A stretch of 64,000 bases of DNA from Chlorella sorokiniana (taxonomy: Eukaryota; Chlorophyta; Trebouxiophyceae; Chlorellales; Chlorellaceae): the NCBI GenBank assembly GCA_025917655.1, contig CP084612.1, positions 372,001 through 436,000 of the forward strand, read 5' to 3'. The position numbers were made by a program, and so were the translations under genes. Under the pieces are notes generated by a model. It worked only from the letters and a program-made list of their open reading frames with translations. It ran no database searches and was not told the origin of the DNA. Numbering within the stretch: position 1 is the stretch's first letter; each line of letters starts with the position of its first letter. Positions 1 through 11,815 of the stretch are shown piece after piece.

Positions 1-3000
1 GTTTTAGCGGCCCCTCCTGCAGCTGCCTTTCGCTGCAAGGCCACGCACTTGCAGATCACATGCCTCGCACCTCACCTCGCCTGGCCTCACCTCTCCACCA
101 TGACCCCTTCATAACCCCACCACCACCACCACCAAAGAAACAACAAAAAAAACACAGCACCCACCCGACAGGTAGGAGCCGATGCAGACTGAGAGCAGCT
201 GCAGGGCCATGGAGCAGGAGCGCATGACGTCGGGGGCCTGGTCGTAAAAGATCTCCAGCTGGCCGATGGACGTGAACACCTGCGTGTTTGTTGGGGCCGG
301 GGAGGGAGTCAGGAGGTGAAGACCTGCCTGTTGGTTTCTGGAGGGGAAGGGGAAGGAGCCGGCGCTATGGATGATGCAGGCGGGTGCGTGAGAGCAAGAA
401 AGCTGAGATGGAGCGCAGCGAGGCAGGCGGGCGTAGGCCGGGGCAGACAAGGCGCCGCCGACGCCAGCCCGCAGCAAGCGCCGCCGCTGCTAGTTGAACA
501 ATCACTCCAACCCTCCAGCTCAGCTCACCTCGGAGAGCCCCACCAGCAGGTACTGCGGCACCTGCCACCACACGCTCATGCGCTCGAGGCAGCCGCCGTG
601 AAGCTGCACGTCGTCGTCGTCGGGGCTGCCGCCGCCGGGCGGGCTCCAGCTGCCGTGGTTGCACAGGGCGAGGCGGTGATACTCCACGTAGCAGGCCATG
701 AGCATGCTGGCCACGCACACCACCAGGCCCCAGCCTGCGCAAAAGGTAGAATAGGAGCAAACAGGAGTCTGTAGAGCAGTGGAGGAGCAGCCCCTGGGAG
801 GGCGGAAGGGGGGCGGGGGCCCGGGGGCAGGCGAAGGGATTGCACGTGTGTGTGCGAGTGGGCAAGGTTGCAACACGCTTTGGCAAGTGGCGAGGGAGTG
901 CAGTGCGGCTCCGTGCAAACAAGCGGGCACTGCGCCAGGGCCCACCGATGCGCTGCAGCAGGGTGATGGGGCGGCCCAGGCGGCGCATGAGCGGCGCCAG
1001 CCCGCGGTCGTAGATGGGGATGAGAATGACGATGGCGCCTGCGCGGGGCACAGGACAAGTTTGAAGACAGGAACAGATGGTCACAGTTGCAGCCCAAAAG
1101 CCCACACAGACAAAATGCAGGAGCAGGCATGGACAGCAGAAGAAGGCAGAAAGGCAGGGTGCAGGGACAGAGGTTTCGAGCCAACCCTGCACCGCAGCAA
1201 CCAGGCACCCCGCGGCTTGAGCAAACGCTTCCGCTCACATGTGTTAATGGCGCTGCAATCCGCGGGCAGGCGTCAGGGAGAGGGGGGGAAGGGGGGAGGC
1301 AACACACGGGGGGATCAACGGCTGATTGAGTGCCAGCACAGCAAGCAGACAAACAAACGACAATGCAGGCTCAAGCAGTAAGCTCGCGGCGCCAGCTCAC
1401 GCCAGGCTGGCGGCGGGGATGATGAAGGTGCTGCCCCCGGGCAGCGCCACCTCCCGATCCATCTTCACGCCCTGGGCCACAAAGAAGGACCCCATCTGCA
1501 GGCGAGGATGCAGGCGGCAGGCTTCCTGTCAGGCAAAAGTGTCGCTGTCGCACGTCAGGGGGATGTGTCGCACGTGTTTGCCTTTGGTTTGCGCAGTTCC
1601 AGAACCGCAAGACCACGACAGTCAAAACCGTGCACTCGCGCCGAACAGCCCTTGCCTGCATGTAGATGGTCCAGTAGAGCATGGTGGTGGCGAAGATGGG
1701 CAGCAGGCGCAGCACCAGCTTCACCTCCTCCACCTGGCGCTGTGTGAAGCGCCGAGCGCCACCTGCAGAGCAAAAAGAGAGCGAAAAAAAAAAAAAATGA
1801 AGAGTGGGCGGGCGACAGGGAGACGTTGATGTGGCAGGTGACGCGGGCACAACAAAAGAGGGTCTGTCGAGTGCCAGGGTTCACGGCCCGCTCAGTGAGA
1901 ACGGAGGAGGAGAGTGGAACAATCTGCTTCCAGCCGTCCCTAGCAAGCCGCAGTATCGCCACAACTGCGGAAGGCCTGCGCACAAGTGAAGACCTCACCC
2001 TGCACTCGGGACTCCGTCGCGGCGTCGAGCCACTGCAGGCTCTGGCTGCGCGGGCCCATGCCGCCGCCGCCGTTGGAGGGCGGCAGGTACAGAGAGGCGC
2101 CGTGGGCGCCGCCGTTGCCGTTGCCGTTCAGCAGCGCCTCGGCTGCGTCGCCATCGGCGGGGGCGCCGGAGCGGCGGCGCGCGCCCCAGGCGGCCCACAC
2201 CACCTTGAACACGCGAGAGAGGGGGCTGCATGGGGAGAAGACGCAGCAGCAAGTTTCGTCATGCGTCACGGGGACTGGTAGAAGCAGCGGCAGCAAGGGC
2301 CGGACGGCCAGGCACTCCACGGCTCATGTGCCCCGCCGTCTTCTTGTCGTCGGAGGAGGGGCCCTGAACCATCAACCTGCCCTGGCTGCTCGCTGCTCCA
2401 GCCTCTCACCTCTCAGTGGGTGCGACGTGCGTGTAGCGAGAGGCCCCAGCCACAAAGGTGGCGACGGCGCAGGCCATGACGGCGGCGGGGATGGCAAAGC
2501 CCACCGCCCAGCTGATGTTCTCCTGTGGGGGCGCGGGAGGGGGAGGGGCAGGAGGGGCAGGGACGCGAGCAGCGGTCAGGCGGCAGCGAGGCAGGGTGCG
2601 CTGGCTCAAGCGCTGGCGTGCTGCCGTGCCTGCACAGTGCGCCTGAACCCCAGAGCGGCCAGCGGGCGTCAGAGCTGGCCCCACCGCACCCCGCCCCACC
2701 TCGAACACGCCGTTGACACACATGAACATACACACGCGCATGCAGGCGCGGCCAGGCTGCGCCTCACCTGCACCCAGACTATGACCGTCACCGCCAGCAG
2801 CGAGCCGATGTTGACGAAGAAGTAGAACCTGGAGGAGAGCGGGGGAGGAGGAGGAGGCTGTGCTGGTGCTTAAAGGTGGGCGCTGAAAAGGAAGAAAGCA
2901 GGGGCAAACGGCGGCGAGCGACCCTTAACAAGTACACTCCAGGCTACTCCTGCAACCTTGCGCTCCACCGTTAGAAAGAAAAGCAAGCTGCCGCAGCAGC

Positions 3001-4385
3001 GTCTTCCCCACTCCCCGCTAAACGCACCCCTACCCTCCTGATCCCCGCCCACACCAACCGAAAGCAGCAGCAGCCACCCAACATCCGCTGGCAGGCCGCC
3101 GCCGCCGCACCAGTTGAAGAAGCTGGTCTTCTCGCGCCGGTCCTGCGGGTCGGCCTCGTCAAACTGATCCGCGCCAAAGGCCGACACGTTGGGCTTGATG
3201 CCGCCGGTGCCCAGGGCCACCACGTACAGCGAGCCGTACAGCCAGGCGTTCTGGAGGGGGAGGCGAACTGGTCTGGGGAGGGGTGAGGCCCGGCACCGCC
3301 GCGGACACCGCCAGCAGCACCATGCCCTGCGGGTGGGGGCGGCGGGCGGATGAGCGAGGTCGGATGTTGGTGGGACTGGGTCAAATGGAGGGTGGTGGAG
3401 CCGCGTGAGGGGACGTGCGTGTTTCACTGGACTTGTGGCAGAGGACCAGTGTGCGAGGCATGGCCGTGGCCCTGCAATGGCCACCCACGCATTGAAGCGA
3501 TGCAGTCATAGCAGGCTGGCTTGCTGCAGCATGCAAGGCGGCGCCCGCCACCCACCGCAAAGTAGATGGTGGAGAAGACCAGGATGGTTTTGTAGCGGCC
3601 CCACAGCGAGTCGGCCAGCCAGGCTCCCAGCAGCTGCAGGGCAGCAGGAGAGAGGTTGAGGAGGGTGACGGGTTGGAGGCTAGAGGCATGGTTCAGACCC
3701 AGCGCCAGCAAGCTTGCATGCCAGCAAGGGACGGGAGCTGCAGCCGGGCGCTGTGCATGCGGCATCGCAGCTTTCCCGAGGCTGCCCACTGCAGCAGGGC
3801 CAGCACCCACCGGCGTGAGGTAGCACGTGCCTTCAAAGAGGTTGAGCTGCGGGCAGGCGGGCAGGGCAACACCTCGCAGTCAGCGCGGCTGCCGGCCCAG
3901 GCCGTCCTTCCCAGGCGACCAGGCAGCAGAGCAACGGCTGTGGCTTGCAGCGCTGAGGGTGCTGCGACGATCCGCCCGCGGGCGAGCTGCTGGCCCCATT
4001 CTCCAGGCACAACAGCGCTTCAATGCAATGAAGCGCACCTGTATTGCCGCGAAACCGTTGTCCTCGCCCATCACCTTGGTCATGTAGATGATGAGGTTGG
4101 TGGACAGCCTGGAGGGGGCGGAAACGGGGAGGAAAGCGCAGCGGAAGCGCTCAGCTTGTACAGAGGGAGCGGCGTCGGCCATGAGCGTGGTTGCGGGCTT
4201 GTCAGCGGCTTGCAGGGGACACGGGCCGGTCTTGCCGTCGGTCTCGCTCACCCATAGAAGGCCAGGCGCTCGCAAAACTCGTTCCCCAGGATGAAGGGGC
4301 AGACGGTGAGGAGAGTGGAGCCTCGCTTGGGAGGCTCCTCGCCTGCCGGCGGGTCTCCCAGGTTGGAGGCTGCTGACATTGCCAT
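1..4385 (-). CDS. NPF/POT family proton-coupled peptide or nitrate transporter, 3' end outside window
   Basis: This is a polytopic plasma- or organelle-membrane symporter of the NRT1/PTR (NPF, POT) family, which moves di/tripeptides, nitrate or other small solutes with protons. The first exon reads MAMSAASNLGDPP then LLTVCPFILGNEFCERLAFYG, containing the family ExxER proton-coupling motif. About 12 further exons follow leftward: LSTNLIIYMTKVMG near 4110-4040, LQLLGAWLADSLWGRYK near 3636-3557, the PTR signature VALGTGGIKPNVSAFGADQF with FDEADPQDRREKTSFFNW near 3240-3110, FYFFVNIGSLLAVTVIVWVQ near 2828-2769, then exons near 2524, 2229, 1765, 1500, 1039, 735 and 287-171. A hydrophilic central loop rich in Asn-Gly lies near 2200-2000. 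The start at 4385 is the first ATG before the conserved N-terminus. The last helices lie beyond base 1. One intron (donor at 1655) appears to use GC. Substrate cannot be assigned. Confidence 0.9.
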
Positions 4386-5026
4386 GCTTGACCGTCACGT
4401 CCCGCCTGGTAAAACACACCCCGCAACAGCAGCACAGAGCCTGCGCGGCGGCGGGACAGCCAGGCCGGGCAAGGGAGTCTGACTGGGTCGTGCAAGGCGG
4501 GGGCAGCGGCACGTGGCGCACGACGACAGAAAGGGCCCCTAGCGCAGCAGTGGCCTTTCGGCGGGCGGCATGCACGCCTGATGGTTCATAGACCAATGCC
4601 GGAACCCTGCCCACAGCCGTAAAGTGAGCAAAAGACAGCCACAGCCTTACCGAGGGGGTCAGTGGCGCATGGAGCGTCTCCGCCAAACTTGCAACACCAA
4701 TGCCTGACTTCTAAGAGATGCGCCTTCCGCTCGACAGCAAAGGCGGTGGTCTGCAATGAAAGTCGGAAGGTGGCTGCAAGCGTTGGCGGCCCAATGTACC
4801 AAGGCTTGAACCAGTCCCCAAGGAGCCGAATCAGGCGCTGCTAGCATGTTTTAAAAAGGTGGCCCGGCACGTGAGAGCGCAGTACGGTTAACGTGTATTG
4901 CCCGATGGAACGCAATCGGGATGTGGAGGGGCAATGCGCTTCCTTGTGCTCGAGTTTGACGGTGTTAAAGTAGTTGCCGTAATCCTTGGCCCCCGAACGT
5001 TAGTTTCAGGAGTAAACCCCCAACCC
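4386..5026. other. divergent intergenic region
   Basis: This spacer lies between two divergently oriented genes, so it should hold both 5' UTRs and promoters. Short open frames exist (for example an in-frame upstream ATG at 4898 for the rightward gene) but none resembles a protein family. No repeat or RNA gene was recognised. Confidence 0.4.
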
Positions 5027-6325
5027 ATGGCTTTTCCCCTTGCTTGCGCTGCAGCACAACGCGCCACGGCGCAGATTGGGGCGCAGCTCAGCCCTGCGAG
5101 ACTGCCAGCAGCAGGGCTGCGAATCCTGCAGCGGCACCAGCGGCGGCAGCGTGGCGCAGTGGTGCAGGCTTCGCCAGAGGAGGGTGAGCCGGGAGCAGAG
5201 CTTCAGCACTTGCCACATGTGTCGGATCCTGCACAGCCATGAGTTCGTGCCTGTATTGACGATGTGTATCTGTGGAATGTCCCGGCAGACCTGGACCAGC
5301 AGCTGCAGGCAGACCTCGAGCGGCTGCGGCAGAAGCAGGCGGCAGCGGCACCCGCAGCCCCCTCGCGGCCTGCCGCACCCGCGTCACGCAGCGGCAGCGA
5401 CGCCGGCGAGGCTGAGGGCGGCGCCCTGGCGGGGGTGAAGGATGCCGTGGACAAGGTAGGAGGCCTGCACCAGCCGTGCCCGCTCACTCGCCCCCAAACA
5501 GTCGACCATGCGGGGGATCTTTACCTCCTGAGCATGGTGCAACGTGTTACAGCGCCTTCCCTGCTCGGCCCCACTCTGCAGCTCCTCATCGCCGATTTCT
5601 TCTTCATCCTGTTTGCCCTGGGCTGGCTGGGCGCCGGGCTCGCCGCACGCTCTGCCATCAACTCAACGGTGGGTCGCTGCTGCTTGGTCCTTCGGGCAGC
5701 CTGCTGCTTTGCCCATCAGGCAGGCTGCGCCTGCCGGCCGCCTGCCTGTGGCCCGAGGGGGTGGGCAAAGGGAGTGAGAGGTGGGAAGAGAGGCCACTGC
5801 GGCATGCGCCGCACCGCTAGCAGCGCGGATCGGTAGGTGCAGCTGGCGCGGCCAACGTTTGGCGCACCCAACCGCTTGTCCTCACAGCGCGCGTGATGCT
5901 GCCTACATCGCCCCATTGCAGCTTATGGCTTAGTTAGCTGTTGCCAGCGGCACCCACAGAGCACACGAGAGGGTCTGCTTGCGCTGAGCGCCGCCGTGCG
6001 TCGTTTGCCGCCATGTTTTGCAGGCGCTGCTGGACACATGGCTGTCTCTATGGCAGTGGGTCTTCCAGCCGGCCATCGGCGTGCTGATGCTGGGCGCGGT
6101 GAGCCCACGTGGGGCTGTGGCTGATGCACGAAGGGACGGCCGCAGGCAACACCACTGAAAAGGAGCCCCCGCACTTGTGCCCCTCAGCTCTGCATGACCA
6201 TGCCGCAGCACTGCCCTCCCAACCGGTTCCCAACCGCCGCCTCCACCCTTAATCCCCATGCGTGCCTGTAGTTGGTGTCCGGCGCTGTGGGCTGGGCCAA
6301 GGACAACCTGGGGTCGCAGCGGTGA
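5027..6325 (+). CDS. small predicted plastid membrane protein, unknown function
   Basis: Five exons give a protein of about 190 residues of unrecognised family. Exon 1 (MAFPLACAAAQRATAQ, rich in Ala, Arg and Gln, few acidic residues) looks like a chloroplast transit peptide. A phase-1 intron joins it to RACIDDVYLWNVPADLDQQL, followed by a charged helix (ADLERLRQKQ) and an Ala/Pro/Ser linker. Exon 3 holds a strong hydrophobic segment (LLIADFFFILFALGWLGAGL). Exon 4 gives LLDTWLSLWQWVFQPAIGVL and exon 5 LVSGAVGWAKDNLGSQR before TGA. All introns are GT-AG. Two membrane segments plus the presumed transit peptide suggest a thylakoid or envelope protein. An ATG at 4898 in the same frame would lengthen the N-terminus; 5027 was preferred because it starts directly with transit-peptide-like sequence. 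Confidence 0.65.
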
Positions 6326-6657
6326 GCTGCAGTGGCTGCGGCGGGCAGTCGGCCCAAAGGCTACTGGACGGCGCATTGGCAAATTGCGATTGGCGCCCGT
6401 TCTCAGTCTCCCTCCTTCAATCTGCTTACTCATCTCTCTATGTACCCGCTGTGCGGCGTATTGAGTGCAATCCACCGCAAGTTGCTTCAGAATGGCGGCG
6501 CTGTTGGCGCCACCCAGGCGGCAAGAATCCACGGGCAGCAGCCAAGAATGGAGGACACGCACCTCAACGCGCTGTTGATCGCATCTTTTACACTCATTGC
6601 AACCATCCTCAAACCCTAACAACAGGCTGCAAGTGTTGGATCCCTGCAGCAAGAATG
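6326..6657. other. intergenic region
   Basis: This lies between the membrane-protein stop and the first ATG of the copine-like gene. It holds the 3' UTR of one gene and the promoter of the next; nothing else was recognised. Confidence 0.35.
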
Positions 6658-8809
6658 GGTTCGCTTCTGTCGGTGGAGGACAAGGGCCAGGAGGGCAGCG
6701 TTGCTCAAACAAATCTTAACAGAGCGGAAGATCTGCTTTCAAACATGGGCATCGGCGGCGGGAGCAGGGTGGAAATCCGGTTCGCCGCCAAGGGCCTGCC
6801 CGCAAGGACCTCACCAGGTGATTGCTGCTTGTGATGGAGGTGCATCCCTTGCAAAGCTGCTGCAAGCGCCCGTCGCACGGGTTTGCCCCCTGGCCGCCAA
6901 GCCGCCGCCGCCAAGTTGACGGGCGGCTCCTGTCCCGTGTGGTGCGCGTGCAGCAAGTCGGACCCCCTAGCCGTCCTCTTCTCATCCCCCGCCACGGGAC
7001 AGACAAAGTGGTCGGAGCTGGGGCGCACCAACGTCGTGGCAAACAGCGCCGGTGCGGCGCCGCCTTCCCACACCTGCCTCCGCCGCCGCCAGCCGCCGCC
7101 TTGCCGTCCGTCGGTTCATGCTCGTGTTGGGGCTGCCGACGGCTGCCCGCCTGTTCCTCCTCCTTTCTGCACCCCTGCAGACCCGGAGTGGGTGCGCCCC
7201 GTGCTGGCCAAGGCCCAGCCGGCCGACGGCGGCCCGCAGCCCATGCGGGTGGTGGTATACGACGCGGACCGTCGCTCCCGCTCCCAGACGGCCTCAGCCT
7301 GGGCTCCCAGGACTACGTTGGGGAGGCGGAGTTCATGATGGGGAGCTGATGGCGGCGCCGGGGGCAGGCTGGAGCTGCCGCTGCTCGACCTCGAAGTGAG
7401 CGTTGGGGGGCGCGGGGATCGATGCCCCGCAGCGGTGGAGCCTGTCCCACTACACATGCAACATGGGCCGGCAGCTGCCCAGCTCGTCGCGCCGCTGCCG
7501 CGCACCCTGCCCGCGCAGCAGCGGGCGCCAGCTGCCGCCCACCTGCGTGGTCGTGCTGAAGGTTGAGGCGCTGGCGTCCCAGGACAACCGCGTGGTGAGG
7601 GGGTGCTGCAGCAGTGCTCCCGCCGGCCTGGCCACGGCTGGTGCTCGTGCTGCCGCCGCGAGGCGCCGCGCCGACAGGGCACCTTGCTCTCCATGCAGCG
7701 CCAAACTCAAGGCTTCCACAGCAGCTGCGCCCACCGCTACTGCCACCACCAACACACGCATACGCACACACCCCAAGTACATCGGTTTGCCGCCACCCCG
7801 CCGCTTTGTGGCCCCTCCAGGTCCGCATGGCCTTCTCCGCCGTCGGCCTGCCCAAGAACGACGTGCTGTCCCGCAGCGACCCCTTCCTGACAGGGCTGAA
7901 GCAGCGGCCCGCGGGGGCGCCGACGACTGGGTGCCAACCTTCCGGACCGAGGTTTGTGGGGGTGGGGAGGGGTGTGTGGGTGTGGGTGTGGTGTTTGTGA
8001 TGGCAGCGTGTGCGTCTGTGTAGGGTTTATATGGGAAATGGAGGGGGCGCGGGGAGGAAACCGCACTGAGAATCTGCCCCCGTCACGGCGCACCTTCCCA
8101 CCTAACGCTGCCCGCCGGCCCCCCTCCTCCTCCCGGCCTTGCTCCAGCGCTCGCCATTCACCCCCCCGGCAGGGCCCCCGCCCTGCCCAGCTGCATCCTG
8201 TGACGCACTGCCTGCCTGCCTGCCCCCTGCGGCTCAGGTCCGGGAGAACAACAGCGACCCGCTGTGGCAGCCCATCGAGGTGGACATCCGCCAGCTGTGC
8301 TCCGCCAACGAACAGCTGCCCCTGCGGCTGCAGGTGGGGCGCTCTGCCGGCCCCTGGGCTGCACCGGCGGCTGCCCAGGGAGGCCTGGGCTGGAGCTTGT
8401 GAGGGATGCGCATGTGGGGAGGGAGCGTCGCGCCTGCGTTCCCGCAGTCGTGGCCCCACATCGCGCCAGGCCTGTGTGCCAGGTTGGGCTCCCGCCTGGG
8501 AGGCGGGCGCGGAGACGCCCTCTGCGCCCGCGCGTACCGTCGCTCCGCTCTACCCCTTTCGCCCGCCTTCCTCCCGGGCCCTCAGGTGTGGGATTTCGAC
8601 AGCAACGGAGCGCACGACTTCATCGGGAGGTGCACACCAGCCTGGCGGCGCTCAAGGCGGCGGCGGCGGCCCCCGCAGTGCAGCGCTCGCTGGAGCTGAC
8701 GGTGCCGCCGGGCAAAAAGGGCGGCGCGCGGCGGCGGCGCCCGCGCCCAAGCTGCTCATACGGCAGCTCATGGTGCGGGAGGGCCCCACCCCCTCGCAGC
8801 AGCTGTGCG
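6658..8809 (+). CDS. copine-like protein with two C2 domains; several apparent frameshifts
   Basis: Copines are calcium-dependent phospholipid-binding proteins with two C2 domains and a C-terminal vWA-like domain. The N-terminus MGSLLSVEDKG has a Gly-2 suited to myristoylation, as in plant copines. C2A: VEIRFAAKGLP, then after an intron CSKSDPLAVLFSS, TKWSELGRTNVVAN, DPEWVRPVLAKAQ and MRVVVYDAD, continuing in other frames as SLGSQDYVGEAEFMMG and GRLELPLLDLEV. C2B: VRMAFSAVGLPKNDVLSRSD, then ENNSDPLWQPIEVDIRQLCS and LQVWDFDSNGAHDFIG, then LLIRQLMVREGP. Keeping this family order needs one-base shifts near 6805, 7290, 7355, 7915, 8627 and 8735, all beside G or C runs. No vWA domain was seen in the next 1.1 kb. 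The shifts could mean a pseudogene, but conserved neighbours show the same pattern, so sequence error is at least as likely. The 3' end is the last recognisable exon edge. Confidence 0.7.
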
Positions 8810-9977
8810 GTGAGAGGGCGGGTGTGGCGACTGCGGTACCGGGGCCACCAGAGGTGTCCTGCCAGCTTGCGAGGCGGCAGCGGCTGCGCCGGGCCATATG
8901 CGGAAGGTTGCTCTGGCTTGTATTCCTGGCTGCATGCCGCACGCATGCCCAAGCATTAGGGTGTTTGCCAACCCACAACACTGCCTGTTGCAGGGTGCTT
9001 CAACGCCTGCGTGGGGCAGGCGTGATGGGGCCAGCACACCTGCTGCTGCATGAATGGGTTTGCAGGGGCATACCTGTGAACGTGGCGGCTTGCACATGCG
9101 CCCTGCACCCGTTTGCTGCGCGCTGTAAGCTGCCCCGGCCCGGCACGGGTACACCGCAGCAGGCGGGCGGTGCGCCATATCGTGCCTCAACGGCAGGGCG
9201 GTGAGTTCCCAGCCAGGCCACTCGAGGTTCCGGGGTCGCGTGCCACTCCAGCTAGCTTACACTGCTGCCTGTTTGGGCATGAAGCGGGCGCCTGCAGCGG
9301 CGCCCCCAAGGCGAGCCCCCTCAGCCCCGCATGCCGCCACCTGGCAGCGTGCGCGTCAGCGCCAGTCAGCGTCAGTTGGCGCCTGCTCGGTCATGACGTA
9401 GCTGCTGCATGCAGTGTGGTGCATTACTTTCTTGTCTGCGAGCCAGAAGAAATCACTCCCGGTTCGCCAACGTCTCTTGAAGAGGGCACATGCAGGCGGA
9501 AGAGGTGCAGCGCAGCGGCAGTCCTGCCGCGGCCGGGCGGAGGAAACGGCTGCCCGCCTGCCCGCCAATCTCAATGCCATCACGTGCCGCAAAGATTGGC
9601 TTATGGATTGCCTGATTGCGGTGAGCCAAGCACGCGGCGAAGGGAGCCCCAGGGGCACTGTGCAGCCGCTGACGCCGCCAGCTTCTCGGTGCCTGCCCTC
9701 CAGGCAGGAACGGATTTGAAGCCAACTTCCGGGTTCCCGGTTTTAAATGCGACATGCAGGGGACGGGCGCTCTCTGCTGCTTCTGTGCGTGGTCCTGCCT
9801 GCAAGCCGCGGACTTGGTCTGGCTGGGGGCCCTCGCAGCCGCTAGCGGCGCCGCCGCTGCCGTGCGCCACCGCCGTCCCGCTCGCTTTGCCGCCCTGCAG
9901 GGGTGGCAGGGTCTCGCTGGAGCGGGTGCGCCACATGGGCTGTTTGTGTACGAATTCTGCTCAGCAAACAGAGCACC
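8810..9977. other. no recognisable gene
   Basis: Both strands were read for a copine vWA domain or another gene and nothing convincing was found. Open frames here are compositional. An upstream exon of the next gene may lie near 9754-9900. Confidence 0.35.
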
Positions 9978-11152
9978 ATGGAGCCCTCGCTGTGGCTCAG
10001 GCGCTTCCTTCCCATGGCGTTTCTTCCCATGGCGTTGCAGGTCGCTCTGGCGGCAGTGCCGGTGACGTGGAACGTCGCCTGCGCGTTGCTTGACAGCTGG
10101 TCTTACGCCGCCAGTCGTGTCTGGAATGCCGCTGCGGCAGCGGCCGCGCTGCTGCTGGCGTCGTTCGCACCCATCAGCCTCCTCATGGTGAGCCGGCATG
10201 TTGTGCGCCGGCTGGACTCTGCAGATGGACAGCATGATGGGCAGCATAATGGGCACCACAGCTCGGGAGACCATGTTCACGTTCCTGTGTAACTGCTCTG
10301 GCTGACCTCGTGCGCAGGCCCTGCGGCGGCCCCTGCCCATGCACCTCCACCTGCCCGCCCAGGCAGCCCTGGCGGCGAGGGCGGCGGCCCACAGCGGCGC
10401 GTTCTGCTGCAGCGCGGCATTGAGCCACCCCTCCGCCGTCGCAGCGGCGTCTGTTGCACGTCGCTGGCTGCATGCCGGCGCGGAGCTGGCCCTTGGGCCG
10501 TTCGAGCCTTTGAGTGGAGGGAGCACACAGCAGGCTGCTGGAGGAGACGAGGAGGCACGGGCCTGCAGCGTGCAAGAGGTGCAGCAGTGCGCTGCCGTGC
10601 TGCTCGTTCTGAGCCTCGCCCTGGGCTTTGCGCTGCCCACAGCGCTGCTGTTGGTGCGGGAGGGCCGGCTACGCGCTGTCCACCCGCAGCGCAGCCGCCA
10701 GCGACAGCATGGCTGTGAAGCAGCGCAGGGGGCCTGCCGCCAGGCTCCGCCGACACCTCGTCGATGCAGCCGGCGGGGCCTTCGACAGGCCGCGGGCCGC
10801 GGTCTGCTACACCCCCGCCGGCAGATGGTTCGGAGCAGGACACCACCGCAGTCGCAGCGCAGCACACACAGCGCAGCGCAGCACAGCTACAGCAGTTGAC
10901 CTCCCTGCTGCCAGCCACCGCAGCACCGTCACCCTTGGCCACCATCGCGGCACACCCCGGCATCGGCTTTTTGCCGCTGACGGACGTCCACGGGAGCCAG
11001 ACCAGCAGCCGACAAACAGCTGGTATCGCGCCCTCTACCGCCTGCTTGCAGACCCCGCAGATCCCTGGCCACGCTGGCTGGCTGCCACCGCTGCAGCCGT
11101 GGCTTGTTGGCAAGCTGCGCTGTGCCTCAGCGCGTGGGCCAGCCGTCTATAG
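9978..11152 (+). CDS. predicted multi-pass membrane protein, unknown
   Basis: Not recognised. Exon 1 starts MEPSLWLRRFLPMAFLPMAL and carries hydrophobic stretches (VALAAVPVTWNVACALLDSW and AAAALLLASFAPISLLM) up to a GTGAGC donor near 10186. The next exon (from about 10320) encodes an Ala-rich lumen or cytosol segment, HLHLPAQAALAARAAAHSG, then CAAVLLVLSLALGFALPTAL. At about 10665 the frame must shift by one base to continue as YALSTRSAAASDSMAV and a basic segment, ending NSWYRALYRLLADP with a last hydrophobic segment WLAATAAAVACWQAALCLSA before the stop. Four or more membrane helices are likely. The start is uncertain: an upstream exon within 9750-9970 is possible. No family could be named. 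Confidence 0.45.
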
Positions 11153-11390
11153 GCGCCCTCTCAGACTGCAGCCACTGCAGTTTGCTGGAGTGAGCACGAT
11201 TCAATACAAGAATGGATCGCTCAGAAGGGAGTTTCCCTGCTGAACCATTGCCAACTCTTGTTTCTTTGATGTTTTTGAGGCTTGTGCGTCTCGACTGCTT
11301 ACAAAGGTCACTAGCGTGCAAGAAGAAGGGGATGCAAAGAACGTGAGTATTTGCAGCAGTCATGTGAAAAATGCAGCTGTGTGGGAGAAT

Positions 11391-11605
11391 CAGCGTGGAG
11401 CTTGGGCGGGGGCGGCGGCGCTGCTGGGCATGCTGCGGCTGCCTCCAGCCTGGCCTGCCTGTGCCAGCCCACCAGTGGGTGCCTGCAGAGCGTGGCTGAG
11501 GCAGGCATGGAGCTTTGATGGGCAGCCGTGGATCTTGAAAGCTTGCCGTGGAGCTTGGGAAGCTCAGCGTGGAGCTTGGGCAGGGGGCGGCGGCGCTTCT
11601 GGGCA
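11391..11605. repeat. diverged direct repeat around an AGCGTGGAGCTTGGGC core
   Basis: The core AGCGTGGAGCTTGGGCGGGG plus a GGCGGCGCT tail occurs near 11391 and again near 11566, with partial copies (GGCATGGAGCTTTGAT, CCGTGGAGCTTGGGA) between. It lies between two convergent genes and downstream of both stops. Origin unknown. Confidence 0.5.
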
Positions 11606-11627
11606 CGGTATCAGTATGCTGAGATCG

Positions 11628-11632
11628 ATGGT
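11628..11632 (-). terminator. TGTAA polyadenylation signal of BCKDH E1 alpha
   Basis: The reverse strand reads TGTAA about 185 bases after the stop codon of the leftward gene. TGTAA is the standard poly(A) signal in green algae. Confidence 0.45.
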
Positions 11633-11815
11633 TTACAGCAATTTCCTGTTGGTCCTATTGATACACATGCAGCTGTAGTACAGAAGCTTTGTCAAGGCCA
11701 GCAGCTAGGCTTGAAGGAGTATGGGCGAGGCGCCGCGGTCTGCCGTTTGTTCCACAGAGGCGTGGCCAGCTGGCTGCCGCCATAGCCAAGCGCACTCCCG
11801 GGGGAGCTCCGCGCC

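Noticed and set aside
6658-8809. Calling the copine-like gene a pseudogene outright
   Set aside because: Its shifts sit at G/C runs like those in ACBP, EFL and the SRP receptor, which are surely functional, so sequence error cannot be excluded.
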